A stretch of 64,000 bases of DNA from DASQPE01 sp041488455 (lineage in GTDB: Bacteria; Gemmatimonadota; Gemmatimonadetes; Gemmatimonadales; GWC2-71-9), in NCBI GenBank assembly GCA_041488455.1, contig JBGPPG010000004.1, forward strand, positions 1 to 64,000, given 5' to 3'. A model generated the notes under the pieces. It made no database searches and was not told the DNA's origin. It saw only the letters and a program-made list of their open reading frames with translations. The translations under genes and the position numbers were made by a program. This document shows, in pieces, positions 44,113 to 52,578 of the stretch (position 1 is the first letter of the stretch; each line of letters opens with the position of its first letter).

Positions 44113-44806
44113 GGCGCTTTTCCCTGTTCGCCAGCACCTCTGCGCCTTCAGCCGGCGCGGGCACGGCCGTGGCGTGCCGGAGCAGCGTGCGGACCTCCTC
44201 GTCGGTCGTCTGGGAGAAGTCGTGGTACCACATGCCCACGGCCTGAAACGCCTCCGGGATGGCCACGGCTTCGCACCGATCGGCCGCCCGCGACAGCATG
44301 TGCCAGGCGCTCTCCGACATCACCGGTGCGGCGGCGATGATCGCGCCGGGCCCATGCTGCCGCAGCGCGTGGATGGCTGCCAGCATGGTGGCGCCGGTTG
44401 CCACCCCATCGTCGATCAAGATCACCGTCTTCCCCCGCAGATCGGGGAAGGGGCGGCCGACGCGATAGTCACGCTCGCGGCGCTCCAGCTCGATCTGCTC
44501 GGACGCTGCGACCGAGTCGGCCACCTCGCGGGGAATGTTGAGGCGCCGAAGCACGTCCTGGCTCTGGACGCGAATGCCGCCGCTGGCGATCGCTCCCATG
44601 GCGAACTCCGGATGGCCCGGCACGCCAAGCTTACGCACGACGAAAACGTCCAGCGGGGCGCCGAGCGCCGTCGCCACCTCGGCGGCGACCGGTACTCCTC
44701 CACGGGGAAGGCCGAGCACGACCAGATCGGTCCGTCCAGTGAAGGTGGACAGTCGGCTGGCGAGCTGGCGTCCGGCGTCGTGGCGATCGGAAAAGGGAAG
44801 CGTCAT
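44096..44806 (-). CDS. Phosphoribosyltransferase domain protein
   Basis: 236 aa. The PRTase type I fold has the PRPP loop VILIDDGVATGATM. The N-terminal motif is LVVLGLPRGGVPVAAEVA, with DVFVVRKLGVPGHPEFAMG forming a hood. This subfamily of orphan PRTases travels with erythromycin esterase-like and USP genes in dormancy clusters. First gene of a four-gene operon. The base substrate is unknown. Confidence 0.93.
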   Translation of the reverse strand: MTLPFSDRHDAGRQLASRLSTFTGRTDLVVLGLPRGGVPVAAEVATALGAPLDVFVVRKLGVPGHPEFAMGAIASGGIRVQSQDVLRRLNIPREVADSVAASEQIELERRERDYRVGRPFPDLRGKTVILIDDGVATGATMLAAIHALRQHGPGAIIAAAPVMSESAWHMLSRAADRCEAVAIPEAFQAVGMWYHDFSQTTDEEVRTLLRHATAVPAPAEGAEVLANREKRHAARR

Positions 44807-44884
44807 GGCTTTACCACTAAAGGTCCGTCAGGGCACGGCATTGATCGGCGGCACTGCTCCCCGATCTGTTGGCTGCTCCCCGAA

Positions 44885-44928
44885 ATGATGGCACGTCGAG
44901 GATGAAGCAAGCATGAGAAAAGGCGGAA
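44885..44928 (-). promoter_or_regulatory. Pho-box-like promoter of PRTase-Ere-hydrolase-CBS operon
   Basis: Minus-strand cores TTCC, CTCA and TTCA (plus positions 44925, 44914, 44903) at 11-bp steps. CATCAT (44885-44890; four of six to TATAAT) is at the fixed -10 position. The leader to the ATG at 44806 is about 70 nt. Confidence 0.65.
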
Positions 44929-44936
44929 ACGCCTTT
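44919..44936 (-). terminator. Intrinsic terminator-like hairpin
   Basis: AAAGGCG and CGCCTTT flank a 4-nt loop; on the minus strand the stem is followed by TTTTC. It would end transcription coming from the broken L,D-transpeptidase gene and shield the promoter that follows, with which it overlaps. Confidence 0.45.
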
Positions 44937-45281
44937 AGAGGGCCGGCGCGCCAGGGTGTCGAGCAGCATGGCATCGTAATCGCCGGGCTCCAGGCCGTAC
45001 TTTCCCGCCGCGCGCAATTCGTCGATCGCGGCGAATCCCGCTCGCGAGAGTTGCGACCCGTCGTGCCAGATCAAGGTGTCGGGCGGAGCACCATAGAGCC
45101 GGGACACGTCCGTCACGTAGCGGCCGAAGTCGGGCCACCGTGCCTATGGATGTCGCGCGGTCGCGATGAGCGTCCGGACCGAGACAGCGGCGCTATCTTG
45201 GGCACCGGCGGCAACCGGCGTCACCCACCCGAGCGCAAGGATGGCTGCCAGCAGGCGAAGCGATCGTGAGAATCTCTTCAG
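44937..45281 (-). pseudogene. L,D-transpeptidase N-terminal relic (nonsense-interrupted, truncated)
   Basis: One minus-strand frame reads a signal peptide (SLRLLAAILALGWVTPVAAG), then VRTLIATARHP, a TAG stop (plus 45144-45146), and continues in frame as ARWPDFGRYVTDVSRLYG and TLIWHDGSQLSRAGFAAIDE, GLEPGDYDAML. This is the N-terminal scaffold region of YcbB-type L,D-transpeptidases. The catalytic YkuD domain is missing; similarity ends at about 44940 next to a hairpin. No ATG precedes the signal peptide (a CTG is in its place). It is a decayed gene cut short by a rearrangement. Confidence 0.65.
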
Positions 45282-45350
45282 CCGCGCGGCAGCTGTCCCA
45301 CATCCGCTATATCGTTCCGGAACCGGAGACAAACCCGAGCCATACCGGCA

Positions 45351-47999
45351 ATGCCGAGGAGATTGTACAGGAGCTTCGTCAGTCCTTCGCGGGCGATGGC
45401 AGGCCGCGCCAGCTCGACAGAGCGGCCTGACGCCGCGCCTGACGGACTGCGAGAGTTCTGGCGCACCCCGCTGCCCGAGCTCTTCGCGCTGCTCGGCTCG
45501 CGCCCGAGCGGGTTGACCGCGGAAGAGGCCGCAGCCCAACTCACCCGGTACGGTCCCAACACGCTCCATGTCGCGCGGAAGCATACGTTCATGCGTCTGT
45601 TCGTGTCGCGCTTCCGCAGTCCGCTGGTCATCCTGCTCCTCGTCGCCAGCACGATCTCCGCGCTGACGGGCGACGTTGTCAGCTCGACGATTGTCATCTG
45701 CATGGCGCTGCTCAGCGTGGTCCTCGACGCGGTGCAGGAGTACCGGGCCGGAGAAGCGGCCGAGCGGCTCAAGCAGTCGGTCGCCGTGCAAGTCGATGTC
45801 CTGCGAGGCGGAGCTGCCACCACCGTGCCGGCCGCCGGCGTCGTCCCCGGCGATGTGGTGCTGCTCTCGGCCGGCGACTTGGTGCCGGCCGACGGCCGGG
45901 CGCTCGAGACGTACGACTGCTTCGCCAATCAAGCGCTGCTCACCGGCGAGCCGTATCCGGTCGAGAAGCACGCCGACACAGCAGCCCCGTCCGTACCTCT
46001 GAATGAAGCGGCGAACGTCCTGTTCATGGGCACCTCCGTCGTGAGCGGGTCCGCCCGAGTCCTCGTCTGCCGAAGCGGGAGCGAAACGGCGCTCGGCGAG
46101 ATCAGCAAGAGCCTGAGCGTGGAGCCACCACCGACCGCGTTCGAACAAGGCGCCCGGAGCTTCGGACTCCTGGTGCTGCGGCTCGCCGTGCTAATGACGT
46201 TGTTCGTCATCTTCGTCAATACGGCGCAGCACCGTCCCTGGCTGGAGTCGTTCCTGTTCGCCGTGGCCCTCGCGGTCGGGCTCACCCCGGAGCTGCTCCC
46301 CATGATCGTGTCGGTGACGCTCTCCCGCGGAGCGCTGCGAATGGCGGCCAAGAAGGTCATCGTGAAGCGCCTGGCCGCGATCCACGACCTCGGGAGCATG
46401 AACGTGCTTTGCACCGATAAGACCGGGACCCTGACCGAGTCCCGGATCCGTCTTGAGCAGCACCTCGATCCCCTGGGTCGCAGCACCACCCGGGCGCTGG
46501 AGCTGGCCTATCTCAACAGCTATTTCGAGACCGGGCTGAAGAGTCCCCTCGACGAGGCCATTCTCCGGCACGGAGAGATCGAGCCGCGGGGCTGGACCAA
46601 GATCGACGAGGTCCCCTTCGACTTCCAGCGGCGCCGCGTCTCCGTCCTGCTTGCGCGGCAGGATGGCACGCGAATACTGGTCATCAAGGGAGCCTTCGAG
46701 GACATTCTGCGCTGTGCCGCCAGCTACGAGGGCGCCGGCCCCGACGATCTCCGACCGCTCGACCCCGGAGCCCGCGACGCGATGATACGTCGCTTTGAGG
46801 CGTTGAGCCGGGAGGGCTATCGGGTGCTCGGCATCGCATGGAAGGCGATGCCGCCCGCTTGGGCTCAGGCAGCGGTCGGCGATGAAGCGGGGCTCGTCTT
46901 CGCCGGGTTCGCGGCCTTCGAGGACCCACCCAAGCCGAGCGCGGCCGCGGCGTTAAAGGCGCTGGCCGAGAGCGGCGTGGAGGTGAAGGTCGTCACCGGC
47001 GACACCGAGCTCGTGACGCGCCATGTCTGCGCGGAGGTCGGACTTGCCGTGAAGGCCGTCATGACCGGTCCGGAGCTCGACGCTCTCCAGGATGAGGCGC
47101 TCGAGGCGCGCGCCGGCGACGTGACGTTGTTCTGCCGCGTTACCCCAGCCCAGAAGAGTCGCGTGATCCGGGCGCTGCGCCGGCGCGGCCATGTCGTCGG
47201 CTTTCTCGGAGATGGCATCAATGACGCGCCCTCCCTCCACGCGGCCGACGTTGCCATCTCGGTCGACACCGGCGTGGACGTCGCAAAGGCCGCCGCGGAT
47301 CTGATCCTGCTCGAGCACGACCTGTCCGTGGTCCACGACGGCGTCGCCGAAGGCCGGCGCACCTTCGGGAACATCATGAAGTACATCATGATGGCCATGA
47401 GCTCGAATTTCGGGAACATGTTCAGCATGGCCGGGGCCTCCCTCTTCCTGCCGTTCCTGCCGATGCGCCCGGTCCAGGTGCTTCTGAACAACTTCCTCTA
47501 CGATGTCTCGGAGATTCCTATCCCAATGGACAGCGTGGACGAGGAGTTCATGCGCCGCCCCCGGCACTGGGACATGGCGTTCGTCCGCAAGTTCATGCTG
47601 GTCATCGGACCGGTCAGCTCGATCTTCGACTTCCTGACGTTCTACATCATGCTGCACGTGTTTCGGGCGGGCGAGCAGCTCTTCCAGACCGGGTGGTTCG
47701 TCGAATCGCTGGCTACCCAGGTCTTGGTGATCTTCGTCATTCGCACCCGGGGCAATCCGCTCCGGAGCCGGCCGAGCCGACTGCTCACGCTGACGTCGCT
47801 CGGCGTGGTGGCCGTCGGCGCCCTGCTTCCGATTACGTCGCTCGGTCGCACGCTCGGCTTTGTGCCGCCCCCGGCGGCTTTCTTCCTCATCCTGGCCGCG
47901 ATGGTGGCCATGTACCTCGGTGCCGTCCAGGCGGTGAAAATCTGGTTCTACCGGCGCTTTGCGCCGGAAGTGGTCGGAAAAGGGGCATACCGCATTTGA
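45351..47999 (+). CDS. mgtA: Magnesium-translocating P-type ATPase
   Basis: 882 aa. It shows the P3B hallmarks: LTGEPYPVEKHAD, AVALAVGLTPELLPMIVS, MNVLCTDKTGTLTES with the phosphorylated Asp356, and GDGINDAPSL. Ten membrane segments are expected and seen. It imports Mg2+ (or Ni2+) at the cost of ATP. The ATG at 45351 is kept; ATG 45396 is an alternative because no strong ribosome binding site marks either. There is no mgtA-type leader that I can recognise upstream. Confidence 0.95.
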   Translation: MPRRLYRSFVSPSRAMAGRASSTERPDAAPDGLREFWRTPLPELFALLGSRPSGLTAEEAAAQLTRYGPNTLHVARKHTFMRLFVSRFRSPLVILLLVASTISALTGDVVSSTIVICMALLSVVLDAVQEYRAGEAAERLKQSVAVQVDVLRGGAATTVPAAGVVPGDVVLLSAGDLVPADGRALETYDCFANQALLTGEPYPVEKHADTAAPSVPLNEAANVLFMGTSVVSGSARVLVCRSGSETALGEISKSLSVEPPPTAFEQGARSFGLLVLRLAVLMTLFVIFVNTAQHRPWLESFLFAVALAVGLTPELLPMIVSVTLSRGALRMAAKKVIVKRLAAIHDLGSMNVLCTDKTGTLTESRIRLEQHLDPLGRSTTRALELAYLNSYFETGLKSPLDEAILRHGEIEPRGWTKIDEVPFDFQRRRVSVLLARQDGTRILVIKGAFEDILRCAASYEGAGPDDLRPLDPGARDAMIRRFEALSREGYRVLGIAWKAMPPAWAQAAVGDEAGLVFAGFAAFEDPPKPSAAAALKALAESGVEVKVVTGDTELVTRHVCAEVGLAVKAVMTGPELDALQDEALEARAGDVTLFCRVTPAQKSRVIRALRRRGHVVGFLGDGINDAPSLHAADVAISVDTGVDVAKAAADLILLEHDLSVVHDGVAEGRRTFGNIMKYIMMAMSSNFGNMFSMAGASLFLPFLPMRPVQVLLNNFLYDVSEIPIPMDSVDEEFMRRPRHWDMAFVRKFMLVIGPVSSIFDFLTFYIMLHVFRAGEQLFQTGWFVESLATQVLVIFVIRTRGNPLRSRPSRLLTLTSLGVVAVGALLPITSLGRTLGFVPPPAAFFLILAAMVAMYLGAVQAVKIWFYRRFAPEVVGKGAYRI

Positions 48000-48033
48000 T
48001 GGTAGCCACCATGAAGCCAGTCCGAATCCTTCC

Positions 48034-50721
48034 GTGAGCGCCCCCTGGCACGCGGTGCCGCTGAGCGAGGCGCTGGATCGCCTCGGCTCGAGGCCGGGCG
48101 GACTGGACGAGACCGAGGCCGCCGACCGGCTCGCCCGGCACGGCCCCAACCTGTTCCGCGCAGCCCCGCCAGTGTCGCCCTGGATGGTGCTCGCCGCGCA
48201 GCTGCGGAGCATGATCGTGCTCCTGCTCGCGGCGGCTGCGGTGGTTGCGCTGCTTTCCGGTGACGCGCTCGATGCCGGGGCTATCGGGGCGGTGCTGGTC
48301 CTCAACGTCGCCATCGGATTCGTCACCGAGCTGCGCGCGCATCGGGCCATGGAATCGCTGCTCGCGCTGGAGGTGACCCGTGCGCACGTGGTGCGCCAGG
48401 GAACGACGCGCGCGATCGACGCCCCCGGCCTGGTTCCCGGCGACGTCATCGAGCTCGAGGCCGGCCAGATGGTACCGGCGGACGCTCGGCTCCTCGAGGC
48501 TGCCGAGCTCCGCGCGGTGGAGGCCTCGCTCACCGGCGAGCCGGTCCCGGTCGACAAGACCGCCGATGTCCGCCTGGCCGCGGAGGTCCCTCTCCCCGAC
48601 CGTATCACGATGGTTTACAAGGCGACGATGATTGCGGGTGGGCGCGGGCGCGCGGTGGTAGTGGCGACCGGGATGGACACCGAGGTCGGACGCATCGGTC
48701 TCCTGGCCCGCGCCATCGCACCCGAGCCGACGCCCCTCGAGCGCCGGCTCGGCGAGCTCGGTCGCGGTCTCGCGGGCGTGGCGCTGGTCGTCGCGGCGCT
48801 GGTGGCGGGCCTGGAGGCCCTGCATGGCGTCCCACTCGCCGGGATTGTGCAGACCGCGCTCGCGCTCGCGGTGGCGGCGGTGCCGGAGGGACTCCCCGTG
48901 GTCGGGACCATTGCGATGGCGGTCGGCATGCGTCGGATGGCCCGTCGCCGGGCGCTCGTGCGGCGACTGTCGGCTGTGGAGGCGCTGGGCTCCGCCACCG
49001 TGATTTGCACCGACAAGACCGGCACGCTCACAGCCGGCGAGATGACGGTGACCGTCATACGGCTCCTCGAACGGGAGGTTTCGCTGAGTGGTGCGGGGTA
49101 CGCGCCCGAGGGCGAGTTCCTCGAGAACGGGCGACCAGTCGAGTCCCTACAGGACGCGGCCCTGCAACTCGCCCTGCAGATCGGCGCACTGGCAAACCGA
49201 AGCGACGTCGTCCTGCGGGAAGGGGCATGGCGAGTCAGGGGCGATCCCACCGAGGCGGCGTTGGTCGTCGCGGCGCGGAAAGCGGGACTGGAGCCCGCCC
49301 GCCTGCGCGAGGGGTGGCCCGAAGCAGGGGAGGTTCCCTTCTCCAGTGGGCGCATGCTGATGGCCACGTTTCACCGGACGCCGACCCTGACGGCCTGCGT
49401 GAAAGGCGCGCCCAGACGAGTTCTGGAGCTGAGCGACCGGGTCCTCGCGGCGGAGGGGCCGAGAGCGCTCGTTGAAGGAGAGAGAGAGGAGCTCCTTCGG
49501 CTCAACGGCGAGCTCGCTGGGCGGGGGCTCCGCGTTCTCGCGCTCGCCATGAAGCGCGTGGACGCCGTCAGTGAAGCGGAGCTCTGCGGCCTCACGTGGG
49601 TCGGCTTCGTCGGGATCAGCGACCCGCCGGCGCCGGGGGTCCTGGATACGATCCGCGCCTTCCGGGAGGCCGGGATCCGCACCGTCATGCTGACCGGGGA
49701 CCAGAAGCTCACGGCCGAGAGCGTCGGACGTGAGCTGGGCCTGCTGGGCCCCCGCGACGGAGCGCTCGATGGCCGTGAGCTCGACCGGCTCTCGGATGAC
49801 CAGCTCCACGAGGCGGTGGCTCTGACGGCCGCGTTCAGTCGCGTGAGCCCCGAGGCCAAGCTCCGGATCGTCAGCGCCTATCAGCAGCGGGGTGAGATCG
49901 TCGCGATGCTGGGCGACGGCGTGAACGATGCCGCAGCGCTCCGCAAGGCCGACATCGGCGTCGTGATGGGACTGCGTGGAACGGACCTGGCGAGGGAAGC
50001 GGCGCAACTCGTCTTACAGGACGACCGCTTCGCTACCATCGCGGTGGCGATCGAAGAGGGGCGGGTGATCTTCGACAACATCCGCAAGTTCGTGTTCTAC
50101 CTCTTCAGCTGTAATCTCGCCGAGATCATGGTGTTGCTTGGAGCAGGGCTGGTCGGGGCTCCCGTGCCGCTGCTTCCGGTCCAGATCCTCTGGCTCAACC
50201 TCCTCACCGACACCTTTCCCGCCCTCGCCCTCGCGGTCGAGCCACCAGAGCCGGGGACCATGCGCCAGCCACCCCGTGATCCCCGGGCGGCCATCCTCTC
50301 GATGCCGATGCTGTGGGCGACGGTCGGATACGCCCTGCTCATCGCCGGGGTATCGGTGGCGGCGTTCGCGTGGGGGCTCTCGGGCGGCAATGGACGGGCG
50401 AGAACTCTCACCTTCATGACTCTGGCCCTCGCGCAAGTCTTCCACCTCGGCAATGCGCGAAGCGACCTTCCGGTGACGGCGCCGGGCCGCGTTCTGAGCA
50501 ACCGCTTCGCGGTGGGCGCGGTCGTGTTGACGGTCGGGCTCCAGCTTCTCGCGGTCTTCCTGCCGCCGCTGGCACGCGTGCTCCGCATCGAGCCGCTCGG
50601 GGCCCGGGACTGGGCGGTGGTCACGGCTCTCAGCTTGCTCCCCGCAGTCGCGGGGCAGAGCTTGAAATGGGCGCGGGCACGGGGATTGTGGGGCCGGTCT
50701 CCCTCCGAGCCCGGTTTCTAA
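48034..50721 (+). CDS. Calcium-type P-type ATPase (P2 class)
   Basis: 895 aa from the GTG at 48034, 34 nt after mgtA. It has an N-terminal cation-ATPase domain, LTGEPVPVDKTAD, AVAAVPEGLPVVGTIAMA (PEGLP as in Ca2+ pumps), ICTDKTGTLTAGEM with phosphorylated Asp327, GDGVNDAAALRKADIGV and a C-terminal cation-ATPase domain. Mycobacterial CtpF of the dormancy regulon is the same class. Ca2+ or other cation export is likely. Confidence 0.93.
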   Translation: MSAPWHAVPLSEALDRLGSRPGGLDETEAADRLARHGPNLFRAAPPVSPWMVLAAQLRSMIVLLLAAAAVVALLSGDALDAGAIGAVLVLNVAIGFVTELRAHRAMESLLALEVTRAHVVRQGTTRAIDAPGLVPGDVIELEAGQMVPADARLLEAAELRAVEASLTGEPVPVDKTADVRLAAEVPLPDRITMVYKATMIAGGRGRAVVVATGMDTEVGRIGLLARAIAPEPTPLERRLGELGRGLAGVALVVAALVAGLEALHGVPLAGIVQTALALAVAAVPEGLPVVGTIAMAVGMRRMARRRALVRRLSAVEALGSATVICTDKTGTLTAGEMTVTVIRLLEREVSLSGAGYAPEGEFLENGRPVESLQDAALQLALQIGALANRSDVVLREGAWRVRGDPTEAALVVAARKAGLEPARLREGWPEAGEVPFSSGRMLMATFHRTPTLTACVKGAPRRVLELSDRVLAAEGPRALVEGEREELLRLNGELAGRGLRVLALAMKRVDAVSEAELCGLTWVGFVGISDPPAPGVLDTIRAFREAGIRTVMLTGDQKLTAESVGRELGLLGPRDGALDGRELDRLSDDQLHEAVALTAAFSRVSPEAKLRIVSAYQQRGEIVAMLGDGVNDAAALRKADIGVVMGLRGTDLAREAAQLVLQDDRFATIAVAIEEGRVIFDNIRKFVFYLFSCNLAEIMVLLGAGLVGAPVPLLPVQILWLNLLTDTFPALALAVEPPEPGTMRQPPRDPRAAILSMPMLWATVGYALLIAGVSVAAFAWGLSGGNGRARTLTFMTLALAQVFHLGNARSDLPVTAPGRVLSNRFAVGAVVLTVGLQLLAVFLPPLARVLRIEPLGARDWAVVTALSLLPAVAGQSLKWARARGLWGRSPSEPGF

Positions 50722-50757
50722 TGTCCTCACACCGGCCTCAGGCGGGAGAGCCCCGCT

Positions 50758-51348
50758 TCACGTGGGGCCCGCAGCGCCCGGCGCCCCGGCTCCCGATGCC
50801 GGTCCGGGTACCGCGAGCGTCTCCGCCAGCTCCCTGGCGAACCGGTCGACGGCCTCCCAGTCGGTGAAGTCGTAGTCCCGGGACGCGTCGGTGGGCCGCC
50901 CCGTTCGGCGGCTGATCATCCTCATCATCCAGCGGACGAAAGGACCGTACCGCGTGTACGGCAAGGCCCCGGCGAAGGATCGCGTCGCCCAGGGCCGCCA
51001 CCCGGTCTCACGGAGGAACTTGTCGACGTATCCCTGCGGTGGGCCTGCCCCCTCCGGTGCCGACCCCGCCGCAGCCCCGCACACGGAGACAAAGGCCGAA
51101 GGAGCCGCGTTGAGTCGGGCGACATGGCTGCGGACGAATGAGCGGATGTAACGCTGGTGCCGGCCAAAGAGGACAGACGCCGCTACGAAAAAGGCGTTGT
51201 ATTCACCCAATGACAAATCCGGCGGCAACAGATCGCCCCGCTGAACGGTCACGGTGTGACCGGCATCGGTCAGCACGAGCGCGATTCGTTGCGTGATTCG
51301 TGCCGTTTGGCCGTAGGCCGTGCCGTAGACGAGCAGAATGTTGGACAT
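50758..51348 (-). CDS. Flavodoxin / HemG-like protein
   Basis: 196 aa from the ATG at 51348 (AAGGGG six nt upstream). The FMN phosphate loop is VYGTAYGQTARIT, followed by FFVAASVLFGRHQRYIRSF and the aromatic FMN loops. The length and the long C-terminal part (WMMRMISRRTGRPTDASRDYDFTDW) match protoporphyrinogen oxidase HemG-type flavodoxins. It begins 58 nt after the USP gene on the same strand and probably belongs to its transcript. Either haem synthesis or electron transfer is possible. Confidence 0.88.
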   Translation of the reverse strand: MSNILLVYGTAYGQTARITQRIALVLTDAGHTVTVQRGDLLPPDLSLGEYNAFFVAASVLFGRHQRYIRSFVRSHVARLNAAPSAFVSVCGAAAGSAPEGAGPPQGYVDKFLRETGWRPWATRSFAGALPYTRYGPFVRWMMRMISRRTGRPTDASRDYDFTDWEAVDRFARELAETLAVPGPASGAGAPGAAGPT

Positions 51349-51406
51349 CACAATCCCCTTCTCATGAGCGCGGCGGGCGGCGAGGAGCGCGCTGACCCGA
51401 GCGGAT

Positions 51407-52384
51407 CTAGTGGCCGGCGGCCAGGGCCGGCGATCGCTCGGCAGCCCCGACGGCGGCGAGCACCCGGCTCCACGCGCCCGGCGGCGGATTCCAGACCAGG
51501 AGCGGCACCTGGGCCCCGCGGGCCAGCTTGTCCGCTACGCTGCCGAGCAGCATTCGCTCGACACCGCCCAGCCCGTGGGTCGCGACGGCGATCAGATCGG
51601 ACCGATGAGTCACCGCATGGGTAAGGATCGCATCGGCGACGGACGGGTCGATGTGCACCTCGGTGTGAACCTGGAGACCCAGCGTGCGAAGGCGCACCGC
51701 CACGGCGTGCACGTACCGGTTTGCGGCCAGCAACTCCTGCTTCTCTTTGGCGGCTAGCGCAAACGGTGCCTCGACGGGGAGTAGGAGTCCGCGGAGCGGG
51801 GCCACGACCTGGACCAGTTCGAGCACGACCTCATCTCGGGGAAACACCGCGAGGACCTGGTCGATCACCGACTCGGCAAGCGGAGACCCGTCCAGCGGGA
51901 CGAGGACGCGCCGCCGACGATCCGGCCGAAACCTCGTGACGACGCTCCCGGCGTGCACCAGCAGGAGCGGGCAATGAAGCTGACGCATCAGTCGATCGGC
52001 GACGCTGCCCAGGAAGAGGCGACTCACCGTTCCGCGTCCATGGGTGCTCATGACGAAGAGGTGCGGCTCGCGAGACCTGGCATACGCGATCAGCATCGGT
52101 GCCGCCGGCCCCTCGAGTACCACGGGCGTAGCGGTCACGCCCGACTCGACCGAAACGCGGTCGGCGGTCTTGCGCAAGTAGGCCTCCTCGTCGGACCGGA
52201 TCTGTTGATCGAGCGCCAGCACGGCATCCGCGCCCGGCTCGGCCCCAGGCACGATCGGGGGAAGGGAGTGTGCCAGCACCAGCTCCAGCGGCTCCCCGAG
52301 TCTCGTCGCGACCTCGACGGCGAGCGGAAGCGCTTCTTCCGCGAAGGTGGAGCCGTCGAGTGGGACGATGATTGGCTTGGCCAT
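51407..52384 (-). CDS. Tandem universal stress protein
   Basis: 325 aa from the ATG at 52384; the frame extends upstream over the promoter repeats, which argues against a longer protein. Two UspA domains (IIVPLDGST; VLVPLDGSP) have ATP loops STHGRGTVSRLFLGSVADR and ATHGLGGVERMLLGSVADK. It is followed by the flavodoxin gene. The promoter is divergent from that of the 164-aa gene. Confidence 0.95.
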   Translation of the reverse strand: MAKPIIVPLDGSTFAEEALPLAVEVATRLGEPLELVLAHSLPPIVPGAEPGADAVLALDQQIRSDEEAYLRKTADRVSVESGVTATPVVLEGPAAPMLIAYARSREPHLFVMSTHGRGTVSRLFLGSVADRLMRQLHCPLLLVHAGSVVTRFRPDRRRRVLVPLDGSPLAESVIDQVLAVFPRDEVVLELVQVVAPLRGLLLPVEAPFALAAKEKQELLAANRYVHAVAVRLRTLGLQVHTEVHIDPSVADAILTHAVTHRSDLIAVATHGLGGVERMLLGSVADKLARGAQVPLLVWNPPPGAWSRVLAAVGAAERSPALAAGH

Positions 52385-52410
52385 CCATGGTCCTCCGTGA
52401 GGGACACCAC

Positions 52411-52454
52411 ACCCTATTCCCTCGGCTGTGAAGCGAGGATGAAGCCCGGGCGAA
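52411..52454 (-). promoter_or_regulatory. Pho-box-like promoter of USP-flavodoxin operon
   Basis: Minus-strand cores TTCG, TTCA and TTCA (plus positions 52451, 52440, 52429) at 11-bp steps. TAGGGT (52411-52416) is at the fixed -10 position. Transcription would start about 20 nt before the USP ATG. Confidence 0.65.
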
Positions 52455-52478
52455 GCCGGCGTCATCCCGGGAACGACC

Positions 52479-52521
52479 GTCACGGAGCCTTCACCGAGCC
52501 TTCATGCTCGTTCTGTAGCAT
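52479..52521 (+). promoter_or_regulatory. Pho-box-like promoter of the 164-aa gene
   Basis: GTCA 52479, TTCA 52490 and TTCA 52501 at 11-bp steps (CTTCACCGAGC, CTTCATGCTCG). TAGCAT (52516-52521; four of six to TATAAT) starts 11 nt after the last core. It is back to back with the USP promoter, 25 bp between the arrays. Confidence 0.65.
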
Positions 52522-52578
52522 TGAGCGAGGGATATCCTCAAACCCACGGTTCGGTCGGGAGTCGAAGCGAGGTACCTC

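Noticed and set aside
46953..48608. 551-aa minus-strand frame opposite the two P-type ATPases
   Set aside because: Low-complexity Ser/Arg/His composition; the phosphorylation and hinge motifs lie on the plus strand.
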